Shown here in pieces: positions 63,452 to 64,000 of a stretch of DNA of 64,000 nt. The stretch's first letter is position 1, and each line of letters starts with the position of its first letter. A program made the translations under genes and the position numbers. Under the pieces are notes generated by a model, which saw only the letters and a list, made by a program, of their open reading frames with translations, was not told the DNA's origin and ran no database searches. This stretch comes from Cellulophaga baltica (GTDB lineage Bacteria; Bacteroidota; Bacteroidia; Flavobacteriales; Flavobacteriaceae): positions 210,722 through 274,721 of the forward strand of contig NZ_FNBD01000006.1 in NCBI RefSeq assembly GCF_900102165.1, in the 5' to 3' direction.

Positions 63452-63928
63452 ATGACAGAAAGAGATGAGTTTTTCATGAAAAGAGCGATAGCACTTGCCG
63501 CAGAAGGTATGAATGCTAATGCTGGCGGACCTTTTGGAGCCGTGGTTGTAAAAGACGATGAAATTATCGCCGAAGGTTATAACAGAGTTACTTCTACCAA
63601 TGATCCTACAGCACATGCTGAGGTAGTGGCCATTCGTGAAGCGTGTAAAAAACTAAATAATTTTGAATTAACAGATTGTACTATTTATACATCTTGTGAG
63701 CCCTGCCCAATGTGCTTAGGCGCTATTTACTGGACCCGACCAAAAATGGTTTATTTTGGGTGTAGCCGTGAAGATGCTGCTGCCATTCAGTTTGATGATC
63801 AGTTTATTTATGATGAGATTGATAAAGATATTGACGGACGTCAAATTAAGTTTGTACAACTAGCACGTAAAGACGCTTTAGAAGTGTTTAATGCTTGGGA
63901 TAGTAAGCAAGATAAAAAAGAATACTAG
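63452..63928 (+). CDS. Guanine deaminase-like nucleoside deaminase
   Basis: A 158-residue cytidine-deaminase-fold enzyme. The zinc site is PTAHAEVVAI (His-Ala-Glu, about 53-57) and SCEPCPMC (about 83-90). The C-terminal block YDEIDKDIDGRQIKFVQL and length match bacterial guanine deaminase (GuaD) more than tRNA deaminase TadA. It would convert guanine to xanthine. I use the ATG at 63452; the frame opens 13 codons earlier without homology. It is 90 bp after glycerate kinase and probably a separate unit. Confidence 0.88.
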   Translation: MTERDEFFMKRAIALAAEGMNANAGGPFGAVVVKDDEIIAEGYNRVTSTNDPTAHAEVVAIREACKKLNNFELTDCTIYTSCEPCPMCLGAIYWTRPKMVYFGCSREDAAAIQFDDQFIYDEIDKDIDGRQIKFVQLARKDALEVFNAWDSKQDKKEY

Positions 63929-63950
63929 TTTGTAGTATTAAGTACAAAGT

Positions 63951-64000
63951 ATTGAGTATTGAGTATTGAGTATTGAGTATTGAGTATTGAGTATTGAGTA
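63951..64000. repeat. Heptanucleotide tandem repeat (ATTGAGT)n
   Basis: At least seven exact copies of ATTGAGT run from 63951 to the window edge and continue beyond it. A degenerate start (GTATTAAGTACAAAGT) precedes them. It is non-coding, just after the guanine-deaminase-like gene. Confidence 0.95.

Noticed and set aside
1..64000. CRISPR array, insertion sequence, prophage or integrative element
   Set aside because: No regularly spaced repeats, cas genes, transposases, integrases or tRNA-flanked junctions are visible.

Overview
The window comes from an AT-rich member of the Bacteroidota, most likely a marine Flavobacteriaceae (Cellulophaga/Maribacter-like). The reasons are: many exact TAnnTTTG (-7) promoter elements, a CarboxypepD_reg/TonB-receptor architecture, a DUF4369-TlpA lipoprotein, DUF1835, DUF1704/QEGLA and DUF4251 proteins, an E1 alpha-beta fusion, and a type III PKS cluster of the kind seen in this family. 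I see no rRNA, tRNA, CRISPR array, insertion sequence or phage gene. The genus is inferred, not shown.

Layout. 0-16 kb is mostly housekeeping: a membrane protein, gamma-glutamyltransferase, AcpH-like and GlmM genes, a late lipid A acyltransferase, rhomboid protease, surface lipoprotein, TlpA-like thiol lipoprotein, small outer-membrane barrel, FAD/Fe-S/CCG dehydrogenase, LpxH-like phosphoesterase, chorismate synthase and a dicarboxylate/amino-acid symporter. 16.4-22.6 kb is a six-gene minus-strand lipid operon whose members match E. coli ynbA, ynbB, ynbD and ynbC, plus a short-chain dehydrogenase and a patatin-fold protein that has lost both usual catalytic residues. 22.8-28.6 kb holds a QEGLA metallopeptidase-like protein, a MuiA-type (DUF4139) protein with a SusC-like plug module inserted in it, a DCC thiol oxidoreductase and a TPR/HTH sensor.

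28.6-34 kb is sparse and decaying. A CPA2 cation/proton antiporter has a stop and a frameshift in its C-terminal stress domain, a universal stress protein gene has an internal TAA, there is a possible alcohol-dehydrogenase remnant, and four gene-free stretches exceed 300 bp. 34-46.7 kb is again ordinary: MutS2 without Smr domain, Ung, a lone receiver domain, nucleoside phosphorylase, SUI1, a 2OG-Fe oxygenase, E1 alpha-beta and OmpA lipoprotein.

46.7-52.5 kb is a seven-gene plus-strand cluster: flavoprotein, methyltransferase, type III PKS, FabL-like reductase, dehydratase, ketosynthase and ACP. It looks like a phenolic-lipid pathway with its own fatty-acyl supply. After TerC, HPF and small proteins, 55.4-63.4 kb is a LacI-controlled uptake locus: TonB receptor, GH63/MGH1-like hydrolase, sodium/solute symporter and glycerate kinase. 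The combination points to import and intracellular cleavage of a hexosyl-glycerate such as mannosylglycerate (digeneaside, a red-algal osmolyte) or glucosylglycerate. The window closes with a guanine-deaminase-like gene and a 7-bp tandem repeat running off the right edge.
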